A stretch of 64,000 nt of DNA from Pseudoalteromonas rhizosphaerae (GTDB taxonomy: Bacteria; Pseudomonadota; Gammaproteobacteria; Enterobacterales; Alteromonadaceae), in contig NZ_CABVLM010000008.1 in assembly GCF_902498845.1 (NCBI RefSeq), forward strand, positions 186,001 to 250,000, given 5' to 3'. How positions within the stretch are numbered: the stretch's first letter is position 1; the number at the start of each line of letters is the position of its first letter. This document shows positions 54,041-63,631 of this stretch, piece by piece. Below the pieces are notes generated by a model, which was not told the DNA's origin, searched no databases, and saw nothing but the letters and a program-made list of their open reading frames with translations. Both the position numbers and the translations under genes were made by a program.

Positions 54041-54730
54041 ATGAAGCTATTAATGATTGATGATGATACCGGTTTATGTGAGTTACTCTCAGAGTACTTA
54101 ACTGCGCAAGGTTTTCAAATAGAATGTGCCCATGATGGCGAACAAGGCTTAAAACAAGCGCTTGAGCAAGAATACGCATTAATTTTACTCGATGTTATGT
54201 TACCGAAACTAGATGGCTTTGAAGTATTAAAACAGCTTAGGCAAACAAAATTAACGCCGGTGATCATGCTAACCGCCAAAGGTGAAGACTTTGACCGTAT
54301 TTTTGGTCTTGAACTAGGCGCTGATGATTACATTCCTAAACCATTTAATCATCGTGAATTACTCGCACGGGTTAAAGCGATTACTCGTCGTATTGAACAT
54401 ATTACTAGCCTAGCAAATACCAGCAGTAATAAGTTAACCGTTAATAATATTGTTATAAATTTAGCTGCCCGCGAAGCGTATGTAGATGAACACCCGCTAA
54501 GCCTAACCGGTACTGAATATGAAGTACTTGCCTTACTGGTTAAACATGCAGGTGAAGTGGTCAGTAAAGAGCAAATAAGTGAAGAGGTGCTCGGTAGACG
54601 CCTAGCCTCTTTTGATCGCTCAATTGATATGCATGTGAGTAATATTCGTAAAAAAATTGCCGAGTTCAACAATGCAGAACGAATAAAAACCATGCGAGGG
54701 ACTGGTTATGTCTTTATCCAAGGGGAGTAA
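54041..54730 (+). CDS. cpxR: Response regulator CpxR
   Basis: 229 residues: receiver (LLMIDDDTGLCELLSEYL, phospho-Asp in ILLDVMLPKLDGFE, MLTAKGED, YIPKPF) and an OmpR-type winged helix (LTGTEYEVLALLVKHAGEVV, IDMHVSNIRKKI, TMRGTGYVFI). AAGGTGAG lies 8 bases before the ATG. Its 3' end overlaps cpxA by 23 bases. Controls envelope-stress genes, presumably including the divergent Spy/CpxP-like gene. Confidence 0.92.
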   Translation: MKLLMIDDDTGLCELLSEYLTAQGFQIECAHDGEQGLKQALEQEYALILLDVMLPKLDGFEVLKQLRQTKLTPVIMLTAKGEDFDRIFGLELGADDYIPKPFNHRELLARVKAITRRIEHITSLANTSSNKLTVNNIVINLAAREAYVDEHPLSLTGTEYEVLALLVKHAGEVVSKEQISEEVLGRRLASFDRSIDMHVSNIRKKIAEFNNAERIKTMRGTGYVFIQGE

Positions 54731-56123
54731 TAAAACTCGGTTTTCTTGGCTAAAACATCCTCAGCACTTTTTATTTTTCAAAATTTTTGTGTGGTTTTGG
54801 CTAACAGTAATAGGCACCATAACTGCATTGGTGTTTTTAAGTAACATTGCGACCAATCAAGTCAGTTATGAGAACTTACATGGGCCCATGCAGAAAAACT
54901 TGCAATACACGGCCAAAGGCATCGAACGTATGGTAGTCAAACATAATAAATCGATTGCCGAAATTTTAACTCATCCGCGGCTTGCAAAACAAAAGTTACT
55001 ATATTTAAATTCAGATCAGCCAGATCACTCGCTCAGTAGCAGAGTACCATCAAGTGAGATTGATTTAAGTTTACTTAATTTCACTAAAAACATGCCGCCA
55101 CAAATTATTTTTACCGAGTATTATCAAGCATTCGGACCGATAAAAATAAACCTTCCTGAGGGGCAATTTTACCTATACGAAATTGATGAGAATCATCAAC
55201 CACCTTTTTTTATACGGTTAAAGCTGATGCCGATTTGGCTAAAAGTGATCATTGCTTTACTGGCTTCATTAACTTTAAGTTTTATATTTAGTCGTAACCT
55301 AATTGCACCTATTAATCACTTAAAGCAAGCTGCAATTAAGCTCTCTGACGGCGATTTAACCGCGCGCGCTGAAATTGATCCAAACAGGCAAGATGAACTG
55401 GGCGTACTTGGCCGTGACTTTAATAGTATGGCAACTCAGTTAGAGCAACTGATTTCTGCACAAAAGCGCTTATTGGCTGATATATCTCACGAGTTGCGTT
55501 CCCCCCTAACTCGCCTTAAAATGGCTACGGGTCTTGCGCAAATGCAGACCCCAGAAGAAAACCAAACCTATTTATTACGCATTGAAAAAGAAGCAAATCA
55601 GCTCGATAAAATGATCGCTGATGTGCTGCAAGTATCGCGCTTAGAGGCGAAAAGTCAGGCGCTATCGCTGCATCAACAATCCTTACAGATCATTATTGAT
55701 CATGTTTTGAATGATGCGCAATTTGAAGCTAAACAGACCAATAAGCAATTAATTATAAATGGTCAACTCAATGTTGATATTTATTGTGACGAGAGTCTCA
55801 TTGCCAGTGCGCTAGAGAATGTTTTACGCAACGCAATAAAATATGCAGAGCAAACAATCACCCTAACATTGAGTTTAAGTGATGCTATTTATATAGAGAT
55901 CAGCGATGATGGCCCGGGCGTCGAACCGCAAAATTTAGCCAAATTATGTGAGCCATTTTTTCGCCAATCTGATGCACGAGACAGAACTAGCGGCGGTACA
56001 GGACTTGGCTTAGCAATTGCTAAAAATGCAATTGCCGCCCATTCTGGCAGTTTAACGCTGCATAATAAACAACCAAGTGGGTTATGTGTGCGTATCGCCT
56101 TACCTCTGGATAAACAAAAATAA
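54708..56123 (+). CDS. cpxA: Sensor histidine kinase CpxA
   Basis: 471 residues: membrane segment (IFVWFWLTVIGTITALVFLS), a periplasmic sensor of about 130 residues, a second membrane segment (MPIWLKVIIALLASLTLSFI), HAMP (APINHLKQAAIKLSDGDLTA), HisKA LLADISHELRSPLTRLKMAT, and HATPase NVLRNAIKYAEQ, ISDDGPGV and GTGLGLAIAKNA. It starts within cpxR; GAGGG lies 8-12 bases upstream. The periplasmic part matches CpxA only loosely. Confidence 0.9.
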   Translation: MSLSKGSNKTRFSWLKHPQHFLFFKIFVWFWLTVIGTITALVFLSNIATNQVSYENLHGPMQKNLQYTAKGIERMVVKHNKSIAEILTHPRLAKQKLLYLNSDQPDHSLSSRVPSSEIDLSLLNFTKNMPPQIIFTEYYQAFGPIKINLPEGQFYLYEIDENHQPPFFIRLKLMPIWLKVIIALLASLTLSFIFSRNLIAPINHLKQAAIKLSDGDLTARAEIDPNRQDELGVLGRDFNSMATQLEQLISAQKRLLADISHELRSPLTRLKMATGLAQMQTPEENQTYLLRIEKEANQLDKMIADVLQVSRLEAKSQALSLHQQSLQIIIDHVLNDAQFEAKQTNKQLIINGQLNVDIYCDESLIASALENVLRNAIKYAEQTITLTLSLSDAIYIEISDDGPGVEPQNLAKLCEPFFRQSDARDRTSGGTGLGLAIAKNAIAAHSGSLTLHNKQPSGLCVRIALPLDKQK

Positions 56124-56125
56124 TC

Positions 56126-57079
56126 ATGGCCATTATGTTTTACAGCACAGAGCAAAACTTACTTTCCCAACAACCTGAGATCACAGAGTTTTTTCAGCAG
56201 CAGTTGCACAAAGCGCAGCTGACTACCGATAATGGCGATTTATATTATGGCTATGTGATACCTGAGCATGCCAAGGCCGCTATTGTTATTTGCTCTGGAC
56301 GCATTGAAGGATTAGATAAATACCAAGAGCTAATCTGGGAGTTATACAAAAATAACTATGCGGTGTTTATTATTGATCATCAAGGCCAAGGCCGTTCTTA
56401 TCGCGCTTTAGCCAACCCTCATAAAGGTTTTGTTAATAAATTTAGTGATTATGCTGATGATTTAGCACTGTTTGACCGTTTAATTGTCAGTAAACTCTAC
56501 CAAGGCAAAAAGGTCATCCTCGGGCATTCAATGGGCGGCGCGATTGCTTTTGATTTCCTAACCCGGTTTGAACATAACTACAGTGGTGTATTTTTGTCTT
56601 CGCCCATGTTTGATATTTTCACTAAAGGTATTCCCAAACCAGTTGCTAAACTTGCCGCTCGTATTGCCTGTTTATTTGGTTTTAATAAACACTATGCATT
56701 TGGCCAAGCAGATTATCTGCCTATTGCTTTTACACAGAACGACCTTACCAGTAGCGAAACTCGCTATGATTTATTTAGACAGACCTACCAAACGGATAGC
56801 GCGCTACAATTAGGCGGGGTGACTTACGGCTGGTTGAATGAAGCTTTTGGTTTTATGACAACTATTGAGCAACAACAGCTATCGATTCCACTTTTTATAG
56901 CCAGTGCTGAGCACGATACTGTGGTTGATAACCAAGCCCAATTAGCCTTAGTTCACCGTCAAAGTAATGCTATTTTACAAACATTTACGAATGCTAAGCA
57001 CGAGTTACTGTTCGAACAAGACACCATTCGCAAAGCTGTGCTTAGCCGTTTTTATCAGTTTTGTGATTCATTAACTTGA
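56126..57079 (+). CDS. Alpha/beta hydrolase, lysophospholipase-like
   Basis: 317 residues. Serine hydrolase nucleophile elbow GHSMGGAIAF, cap region KGIPKPVAKLAARIACLFGF, and the late Asp/His in ASAEHDTVVDNQAQLALV and NAKHELLFEQD, as in PldB-type lysophospholipases. Starts 2 bases after cpxA, so probably co-transcribed. Last 25 bases overlap the convergent fieF gene. Substrate not proven. Confidence 0.88.
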   Translation: MAIMFYSTEQNLLSQQPEITEFFQQQLHKAQLTTDNGDLYYGYVIPEHAKAAIVICSGRIEGLDKYQELIWELYKNNYAVFIIDHQGQGRSYRALANPHKGFVNKFSDYADDLALFDRLIVSKLYQGKKVILGHSMGGAIAFDFLTRFEHNYSGVFLSSPMFDIFTKGIPKPVAKLAARIACLFGFNKHYAFGQADYLPIAFTQNDLTSSETRYDLFRQTYQTDSALQLGGVTYGWLNEAFGFMTTIEQQQLSIPLFIASAEHDTVVDNQAQLALVHRQSNAILQTFTNAKHELLFEQDTIRKAVLSRFYQFCDSLT

Positions 57080-57966
57080 GCGCGGCTATGACTCAATGAC
57101 ATGGGATCTTGATGGATCAAAATATCCATTTCACAATTAAATTCTTGTTGGATCATCGCCACTACTTCATCCGCTACATAATGAGCACGGATCAAGGGGA
57201 GTTGATCTTCAAGCTCTAAATGCATTTGAATAAACTTAATTTTACCACCTTGTCGCGTGCGTACATCGTGTACGCCAAATACATCGTTATGACTGTTAGC
57301 GATTGATATGATACTGGCTTTTTCGTCCTCAGGTAGCTCTTTATCCATTAAATGGTCAGCGCTTTGCCTAGCAATATCCCAACTGTTATAAAGCAAATAA
57401 CCTGCCACGCCAATGGCAAAAATAGGATCCGCGTACAGCATGTCATTTTGCGCAAGCAGTATGGCCAGCAGTACTGCTGCATTTAAAATTATATCGCCTT
57501 TGTAATGCACAGAGTCTGCTTTAACTGCAATGGACTCGGTATGCTTAATGACTTGAGTTTGTACATAAACCACCACTAAGGTGCAAGCAATCGCAAATAG
57601 ACTAACCCATACCCCGAGCATTGAATGATTTAGTACCACAGGATTAAATAATCGTTCAATGCCATGAAACGCCAATAAACAGCCAGAGCCGGCAATAAAT
57701 GCCGCTTGCCCTAAACCCGCCAAGGCTTCAGCTTTACCATGGCCAAAACGATGATCGTCATCAGCTGGGCGCAGTGCATAAAAGAGCACCATAAAACTCA
57801 TTGCTGAAGCGGTAATATCCATCAATGAGTCGGTAAGTGATCCGAGCATAGACGCAGAGCCAGACGCAAGCCATGCCCAACATTTAGCAGCAATCATTAA
57901 ACTCACCATTACCATAGTGACCACACTTGCTGTTTTTACCCAAAACTCATAACTGCGCTGATGCAC
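57055..57966 (-). CDS. fieF: Cation diffusion facilitator (FieF-like iron/zinc efflux)
   Basis: 303 residues, six membrane segments. CDF metal sites: SLTDSLMDITAS and HRFGHGKAEALAGLGQAAFI in the N-terminal half, HYKGDIILNAAVLLAILLAQ in TM5, and a C-terminal domain with GVHDVRTRQGGKIKFIQMHL. Proton-coupled export of Fe2+/Zn2+ (family). GTG start with AGG about 7 bases upstream. Confidence 0.92.
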   Translation of the reverse strand: MHQRSYEFWVKTASVVTMVMVSLMIAAKCWAWLASGSASMLGSLTDSLMDITASAMSFMVLFYALRPADDDHRFGHGKAEALAGLGQAAFIAGSGCLLAFHGIERLFNPVVLNHSMLGVWVSLFAIACTLVVVYVQTQVIKHTESIAVKADSVHYKGDIILNAAVLLAILLAQNDMLYADPIFAIGVAGYLLYNSWDIARQSADHLMDKELPEDEKASIISIANSHNDVFGVHDVRTRQGGKIKFIQMHLELEDQLPLIRAHYVADEVVAMIQQEFNCEMDILIHQDPMSLSHSRAQVNESQN

Positions 57967-58074
57967 GTTTTTGCCTATGCTTAAAGTGTTTACTTAAAAT
58001 GAGTATATCATTTTTTTTATCTGTTTCGTGTATACTCTCGAACGTCAAAATGTAGATCACCAATAAGGCTCGTT

Positions 58075-58539
58075 ATGCTTGATATCGTTTTATACCAACC
58101 TGAAATTCCACCTAACACAGGGAATATTATTCGCCTGTGTGCAAATACGGGCTATGCTTTGCATTTAATCGAGCCTTTGGGCTTTGAGTGGGACGATAAG
58201 CGCGTGAAAAGAGCTGGCCTTGATTACCATGAATTTAGCCATGTGCAACGCCATCCATCATTTGCAGCTTACTTAGAAAAATGCCAACCTAAAAAAGTAT
58301 ATGCATGTACCACTAAAGGCAGTCAGTTTCACCATCAAGCAAGTTATGAAGCGGGTGATTGTTTAGTGTTTGGCCCAGAAACCCGTGGCTTACCAGATGA
58401 TATAATTCAATCACTACCTAATGAACAACGCGTGCGTATTCCTATGCAAGCTAACAGTAGAAGCATGAACTTATCTAACGCAGTGGCTGTTTTTGTTTAT
58501 GAATCATGGCGTCAGTTAGGCTTTCCTAACGCGCAGTAA
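58075..58539 (+). CDS. trmL: tRNA (cytidine(34)-2'-O)-methyltransferase
   Basis: 154 residues, SPOUT fold: [40 protein letters not shown], then the knot [12 protein letters not shown] and [20 protein letters not shown]. It methylates C/U34 in the anticodon of tRNA-Leu species using SAM. AAGG lies 7 bases before the ATG. Confidence 0.96.
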   Translation: MLDIVLYQPEIPPNTGNIIRLCANTGYALHLIEPLGFEWDDKRVKRAGLDYHEFSHVQRHPSFAAYLEKCQPKKVYACTTKGSQFHHQASYEAGDCLVFGPETRGLPDDIIQSLPNEQRVRIPMQANSRSMNLSNAVAVFVYESWRQLGFPNAQ

Positions 58540-58552
58540 GTGATATTAAAAT

Positions 58553-58572
58553 GCGCCTATACCATTGGGCGC
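58553..58572 (+). terminator. Weak stem-loop after trmL
   Basis: GCGCC (58553-58557) pairs with GGCGC (58568-58572), followed by TTTCCCC. Short stem and 10-base loop, so termination is doubtful. Confidence 0.35.
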
Positions 58573-58701
58573 TTTCCCCTCTAATTATCTTTAAAATTTA
58601 GCACCGCCTAGCGCAATAAATTTGCCTTGCGTGGATTCGCATTATTTCTATTCCTACACTATTCTAAATAAGTTCTTTTTAAACTGATTCAACGGATTGT
58701 A

Positions 58702-61700
58702 ATGCGTTTTATCCTTCAAACATGCTGTTTTATTAGTATGTTATCTACTGTAAATGTAAACGCGAGTGTAGCTGAATTAAATGCGAATGAGCTTTCGCTA
58801 CCCGCCATTAATGACTTTACTCAAGACCCGAGTAATGCGTTTTGGCTCGCAACTAATAAAGGGCTGTTTAACTACGACTCGGTGCATCTTTTTAGTGGCC
58901 AAGCACCGCCTTTTTCATCATTTGCGAATCAAGCCATTTTACAAGTAGCGACTTATAAATCCTGGTTATTAATTAACACTGAGCAAGGGCTGAGTTTAAT
59001 CAACTTAATTAACAACCAGTTAATTCAACTAACCGCAACACCGCTAAAACAGCCGATATTAACCACCGAGCTCGGCTTTTACTTTCTGTACCAAGGTCAG
59101 ATCCACACTATAAAAGACGAAAAACTCCATTCCCCATTCGCCTTTTCAGAGCAGATCGTCGAACTCGCATTGGGATTTAACAACAGCCTATGGCTACATT
59201 CAGGTAGTAATTTAGTTAGTCACTTTGATTTAGCAAGTAATGCAATTACAGCTCAGCTCATCGTCCCCGCGCCTATCGCGCAGTTAAGTCCAAGTCAAAC
59301 CTCAGCAGCGATCCTTATCAATACCAATAACGACCAACATTACCTGTTTAACAACACGCACTCTATGCAAGAAATAAAACTCCAGCATGCGCATATTCAA
59401 CAACTAAATTACTTTGATGATCAGCTCTATTATTTGCATAAAAATCGCGCTTATAAACATGATTTAACGACCAAAAACACGAATCCTTTGTTTTATAGTG
59501 CTCCTGCACGCTTTTTATCAATTAAACAAAACAACCAACAACTGTGGCTGCAAACTGCCACTAAAAGCTGGCTAAAGCTCCCTGCAATGCAAATTATCAC
59601 AAGCCCTATCACCGATAATCCTGCTCCGCGTATGCAGCAATACTTTGACATGTTGGAGCAGTTAGGTAATTTTACACAACATAAAAAAATTATTACCATC
59701 GCTTATCTGCGCGAAGACAAATGGGCTGTTGCAACCGACACTGGTTTATATTTATACAGTGCCCGCAACCTCACTTTTGATTTATTAATAAAGGATCAAG
59801 TTGCTGCGCTGCATTCAACTGCCCCAACAACACTGTGGGTAGCAACCAAAAAGCAATTAATAAAATATGATTTTGCGACGCAGCAACAAAGCCAAACACT
59901 ACCAATTAGTAACATTAATGCTTTAACATCCCTTAATGACGAGCAATATCTCGCAAGTGATGGTGAGCAATTATTTTATATTGCTAAACAACAGCTCACC
60001 GCCCTTGAGCTTGAAACTGAAGCCCTCGGGCAGATCAATGCTATGTATTATCAACGCAACTCTTCAAGGCTTTGGCTTGCGACAAGTAACGGCTTATGGC
60101 AGAGCCAATGGCAAGCACCTGAAAATTCTCAGCAAATAACACTTGAGATAAATTTTGATAAAGTAAGTACATTTAACACCACAGCCATTTACGAAGCACC
60201 ACAAAATGCTTTGTGGATAGTTGATTCTCAAGCGATAAAACTCTACAAACCCAGCACTAACCTATGGGTTGAAAATGCCACTCATAGTATTGCCGCTTAT
60301 ATTGATGATTCTATTAGTTATGAGCAACTTCCAAAATCACTCTTTAGCGTTAGCTACCGTGATAAAATAATGTTGTTTGCGCCAACGGGTAATATTTTAT
60401 TAGAAGTGCATTCAACACAAGTACCACCTCAAAACAGCTCTTTTTTAATCAGTCATCTGACTTTACACTATCAAGAGCAAGACCAAGACTATTACCACTT
60501 AGCAACCAACGCAGTAAATACCAGCCAACCGCTAAAAGGCATCTCTGTTTGGTTTAGCAGTAATGGCCTCTTACCTATGCAGCTCAATTACCGACTCGAT
60601 CCCAATGGCGATTGGCTAGCACTGCCGAATGCTCAGACCATGCTGTCTCTGGCTAGTAATGCAAAGAATATTTATCTTGAAGTTAAAAACCTTAATCAAG
60701 TAAATAACGAGCCGTTAGTGTTAATGATTAAACAAACGGCTTTTGCCTTCCCTCACTGGATCAACCACCTCGTTTTAGCGGCTATTTTTGCTATTTTACT
60801 GCTGTTAATTGTTTATAGATTAAAAAGTGGTGCTAAGCATAATTTGGTCAACGCGTTAATGACGCAATCAAAAGATGCCATTTGGATCGCCAATGAGCAG
60901 TTTCAAATAACGAACATAAACCAAGCATTTACAACTATTTGTGGTTTTACTCTTGCTGATGTAGTGGGTAAAAAACCAAAAGCATTTACTGTAAACGGTC
61001 GCGATAAAAAATTAGAAAGCCTCATTTATAATGATCTAGAGGTTGATGGTTATTGGTCTGGTGAAATTTGGAATGTGCGTAAAGACGGGCAACCTTATGC
61101 CTTAGATTTATCGATAACCAAAGTAAAAACCCCTAACCTACGTACCAGTAGCGCGCATTATATTGGGTTATTTTCAGATGTAACTGCACGTAAGAATAAT
61201 GAACGTGCGATGCTTAAATTAACCACTCGAGATTCTGTCACTGGGCTTTCCAATCGCACTATTTTTATTGAATCTGTAAATAAGGCAATTGCCAGCTGCA
61301 ATAACAACTTCCCTAATTTACTGATTATTTTTATAGATTTAGACAATTTTAATAAAATTAACGAATCCCTTGGTCACGCAATCGGTGATGAACTATTAAA
61401 AGAAGTTGCGGGCAGACTCACTCGTAATCTTGATTCTGGTTATACCTTGGCCCGCTTAGGGGGAGATGAATTTGCTATACTCGTACCGCCCTATTTATAT
61501 TCAGGCATGTCCGTCTTTTTCGCCAAAAAACTGGCCGATAATATTCTTAAACAATTCCAAACACCGTTTATGCTTGAGGGTATAGAGAGCTTTATTTCTG
61601 CCTGTTGTGGTATCGCCGGGTACCCAGAAAACGGTTATAACAGCGAAGCACTGATGCGCAGCGCCAATAGTGCGCTCAATCACGCTAAAAAGATGGGTCA

Positions 61701-62547
61701 TAATAATTACCAATTTTTTGATAAATCTAAACACACAATTGATATGAATGAACTTAGTAAAGAAAGCGCACTTTTTCGGGCTATCGAACATCAGGATTTT
61801 CAATTATTTTACCAAGTAAAATATAACGCAGATAAAGATCAAATACATGGTTTTGAAGCCTTAGTGCGTTGGCCGCAAGTTGATGGCAGCATCATTAGCC
61901 CGGCTGAATTTATCCCCCTTGCAGAACAAAATGGCGCAATTATTCCACTCACTTTATTGCTAATGAAGCAGCTATTTAAACAACTAGAGTTATGGCGTAA
62001 TGAAGGAGTAAGTTTTGGTAAAGTGGCAATTAATATTTCGGCTCTGCACTTTCAGCAAAGTAGTTTAGTCGAAACCCTCACTGAGTGTTTAACAAACTAT
62101 GATGTGCCTGCACGCTGTGTTGAGTTAGAAATAACCGAAAGTGCCATGATGGATAACCCTGAATTTGCCCAACAGCAAATGAACCGCTTAAAAGCACTTG
62201 GCTTTACCATTGCGCTGGATGACTTTGGTACTGGTCATTCATCATTGGGTTATTTAAAACGTTTTCCAATCGATACTTTAAAAATTGATCGCTCTTTTAT
62301 TAAAGATATTGTCGATAGTGAGCAGGATCGTAATATTACCGCGACAATTATTCGCCTCGCTAAATACTTAAATATCGATGTTGTTGCCGAAGGAGTTGAA
62401 ACTAAAGAGCAGGCTTATATGCTGCATGTTATGGGCTGTAATATGATGCAAGGCTATTATTATAGTCGTCCGCTTTGTGCTGAAAAGGTAGCTACTTATC
62501 TCGAAAAAAACAATCTGAGAAAACAATCTAATTTGATGAATGACTAA
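58702..62547 (+). CDS. Periplasmic beta-propeller sensor with PAS, GGDEF and EAL domains
   Basis: 1281 residues. Signal peptide, then Reg_prop-type propeller repeats (FTQDPSNAFWLATNKGLFNY, MYYQRNSSRLWLATSNGLWQ, about 25-610), a Y_Y_Y-like domain (to about 685), one membrane segment (688-707), PAS (715-835, FQITNINQAFTTICGFTLAD), GGDEF intact as RLGGDEF (920-924) and EAL intact (EALVRW near 1052, ELEITESAMM, DDFGTGHSSLGYL, KIDRSFI, VAEGVET). It should make or break cyclic-di-GMP in response to a periplasmic ligand. Propeller/Y_Y_Y sensors are better known on hybrid histidine kinases; here the output is c-di-GMP. Confidence 0.92.
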   Translation: MRFILQTCCFISMLSTVNVNASVAELNANELSLPAINDFTQDPSNAFWLATNKGLFNYDSVHLFSGQAPPFSSFANQAILQVATYKSWLLINTEQGLSLINLINNQLIQLTATPLKQPILTTELGFYFLYQGQIHTIKDEKLHSPFAFSEQIVELALGFNNSLWLHSGSNLVSHFDLASNAITAQLIVPAPIAQLSPSQTSAAILINTNNDQHYLFNNTHSMQEIKLQHAHIQQLNYFDDQLYYLHKNRAYKHDLTTKNTNPLFYSAPARFLSIKQNNQQLWLQTATKSWLKLPAMQIITSPITDNPAPRMQQYFDMLEQLGNFTQHKKIITIAYLREDKWAVATDTGLYLYSARNLTFDLLIKDQVAALHSTAPTTLWVATKKQLIKYDFATQQQSQTLPISNINALTSLNDEQYLASDGEQLFYIAKQQLTALELETEALGQINAMYYQRNSSRLWLATSNGLWQSQWQAPENSQQITLEINFDKVSTFNTTAIYEAPQNALWIVDSQAIKLYKPSTNLWVENATHSIAAYIDDSISYEQLPKSLFSVSYRDKIMLFAPTGNILLEVHSTQVPPQNSSFLISHLTLHYQEQDQDYYHLATNAVNTSQPLKGISVWFSSNGLLPMQLNYRLDPNGDWLALPNAQTMLSLASNAKNIYLEVKNLNQVNNEPLVLMIKQTAFAFPHWINHLVLAAIFAILLLLIVYRLKSGAKHNLVNALMTQSKDAIWIANEQFQITNINQAFTTICGFTLADVVGKKPKAFTVNGRDKKLESLIYNDLEVDGYWSGEIWNVRKDGQPYALDLSITKVKTPNLRTSSAHYIGLFSDVTARKNNERAMLKLTTRDSVTGLSNRTIFIESVNKAIASCNNNFPNLLIIFIDLDNFNKINESLGHAIGDELLKEVAGRLTRNLDSGYTLARLGGDEFAILVPPYLYSGMSVFFAKKLADNILKQFQTPFMLEGIESFISACCGIAGYPENGYNSEALMRSANSALNHAKKMGHNNYQFFDKSKHTIDMNELSKESALFRAIEHQDFQLFYQVKYNADKDQIHGFEALVRWPQVDGSIISPAEFIPLAEQNGAIIPLTLLLMKQLFKQLELWRNEGVSFGKVAINISALHFQQSSLVETLTECLTNYDVPARCVELEITESAMMDNPEFAQQQMNRLKALGFTIALDDFGTGHSSLGYLKRFPIDTLKIDRSFIKDIVDSEQDRNITATIIRLAKYLNIDVVAEGVETKEQAYMLHVMGCNMMQGYYYSRPLCAEKVATYLEKNNLRKQSNLMND

Positions 62548-62575
62548 GTACCTTGTTAGTTATAAGATTAACTAC

Positions 62576-62605
62576 CAGCGTTTATACAAACCCATAAACG
62601 CTGGC
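62576..62605. terminator. Stem-loop between convergent GGDEF-EAL and gpsA genes
   Basis: CCAGCGTTTAT (62576-62586) pairs perfectly with ATAAACGCTGG (62595-62605), 8-base loop. No T-run on either strand, so it may protect 3' ends rather than terminate by itself. Confidence 0.55.
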
Positions 62606-62620
62606 AGCTACAAGGCACTG

Positions 62621-63628
62621 TTACTCTGATTTTTGCTCGCGACCTAATAAAGCCATCGCGGCTTCTTTCACGTCTTTATTTTCATAAAGTACCTGATAGA
62701 TTTGCTCAGTGATCGGCATTTCGATACCAGTACGTTGTGCAAGTAAATAGACTTCTTTGGTGTTGCGATAACCTTCGACCACTTGACCAATTGATGCTAT
62801 CGCCTGCTCTACCTTTTCACCTTTACCCAGTGCTAAACCAAAACGACGGTTACGAGACTGATTATCGGTGCACGTTAGGATCAAATCTCCCAGCCCAGCC
62901 ATGCCCATAAAGGTCTCTGACTTAGCACCAAGCGCGCAGCCTAACCGGCATAACTCAGCTAAACCACGGGTGATCAATGCTGTCCGCGCATTAGCACCAA
63001 AACCAAAGCCGTCAGACATACCAGCGCCAATCGCAATCACATTTTTAACCGCGCCACCGAGCTGAATACCAATAAAATCATTATTGTTATAGACCCTAAA
63101 TGAGCGACCACAATGCAATAGTTCAGCTAACTGTTTTGCAAAGGCTGTTGATGTTGACGACACTGAAATTGCAGTAGGTAAACCCATCGCCATTTCTTTA
63201 GCAAAGGTAGGGCCTGATACCACCGCAAGTGGCACATCATCACCTAATTCTTGCTGTGCAACCTCTTGCAAAAGTCGGCCTGTATCTGGTTCAAGCCCTT
63301 TGGTGGCCCATGCAACTTGTGCCCCTTCAAGTAATGAAGGCTTAATTTGCTGTAGCGTATCGCCAAATGCATGACTTGGCACAACAACCAAGATCACTTG
63401 GCTTGCAGTTACTGCTGTGTGTAAGTCGGCTTCAAGGTGTAAAGTGTCAGGAAAAGTGACATCAGGTAGGTAACGTTGATTTTTCCGCTCAGCTGCAAGC
63501 GTGGCAACGTCATCGCTATTGCGACCCCAAAGTGTCACTTGGTGACCGTTTCGGGCTAAACAAATAGCAAGGGCGGTGCCATAAGACCCCGCCCCTAATA
63601 CAGTAACAGCTGAATTGGCTGTACTCAT
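62621..63628 (-). CDS. gpsA: Glycerol-3-phosphate dehydrogenase [NAD(P)+]
   Basis: 335 residues. Rossmann motif [60 protein letters not shown], catalytic-region Lys in [16 protein letters not shown], and [20 protein letters not shown]. Reduces DHAP to sn-glycerol-3-phosphate for phospholipid synthesis. Follows secB by 3 bases, the common gamma-proteobacterial pair. Confidence 0.97.
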   Translation of the reverse strand: MSTANSAVTVLGAGSYGTALAICLARNGHQVTLWGRNSDDVATLAAERKNQRYLPDVTFPDTLHLEADLHTAVTASQVILVVVPSHAFGDTLQQIKPSLLEGAQVAWATKGLEPDTGRLLQEVAQQELGDDVPLAVVSGPTFAKEMAMGLPTAISVSSTSTAFAKQLAELLHCGRSFRVYNNNDFIGIQLGGAVKNVIAIGAGMSDGFGFGANARTALITRGLAELCRLGCALGAKSETFMGMAGLGDLILTCTDNQSRNRRFGLALGKGEKVEQAIASIGQVVEGYRNTKEVYLLAQRTGIEMPITEQIYQVLYENKDVKEAAMALLGREQKSE

Positions 63629-63631
63629 AAA

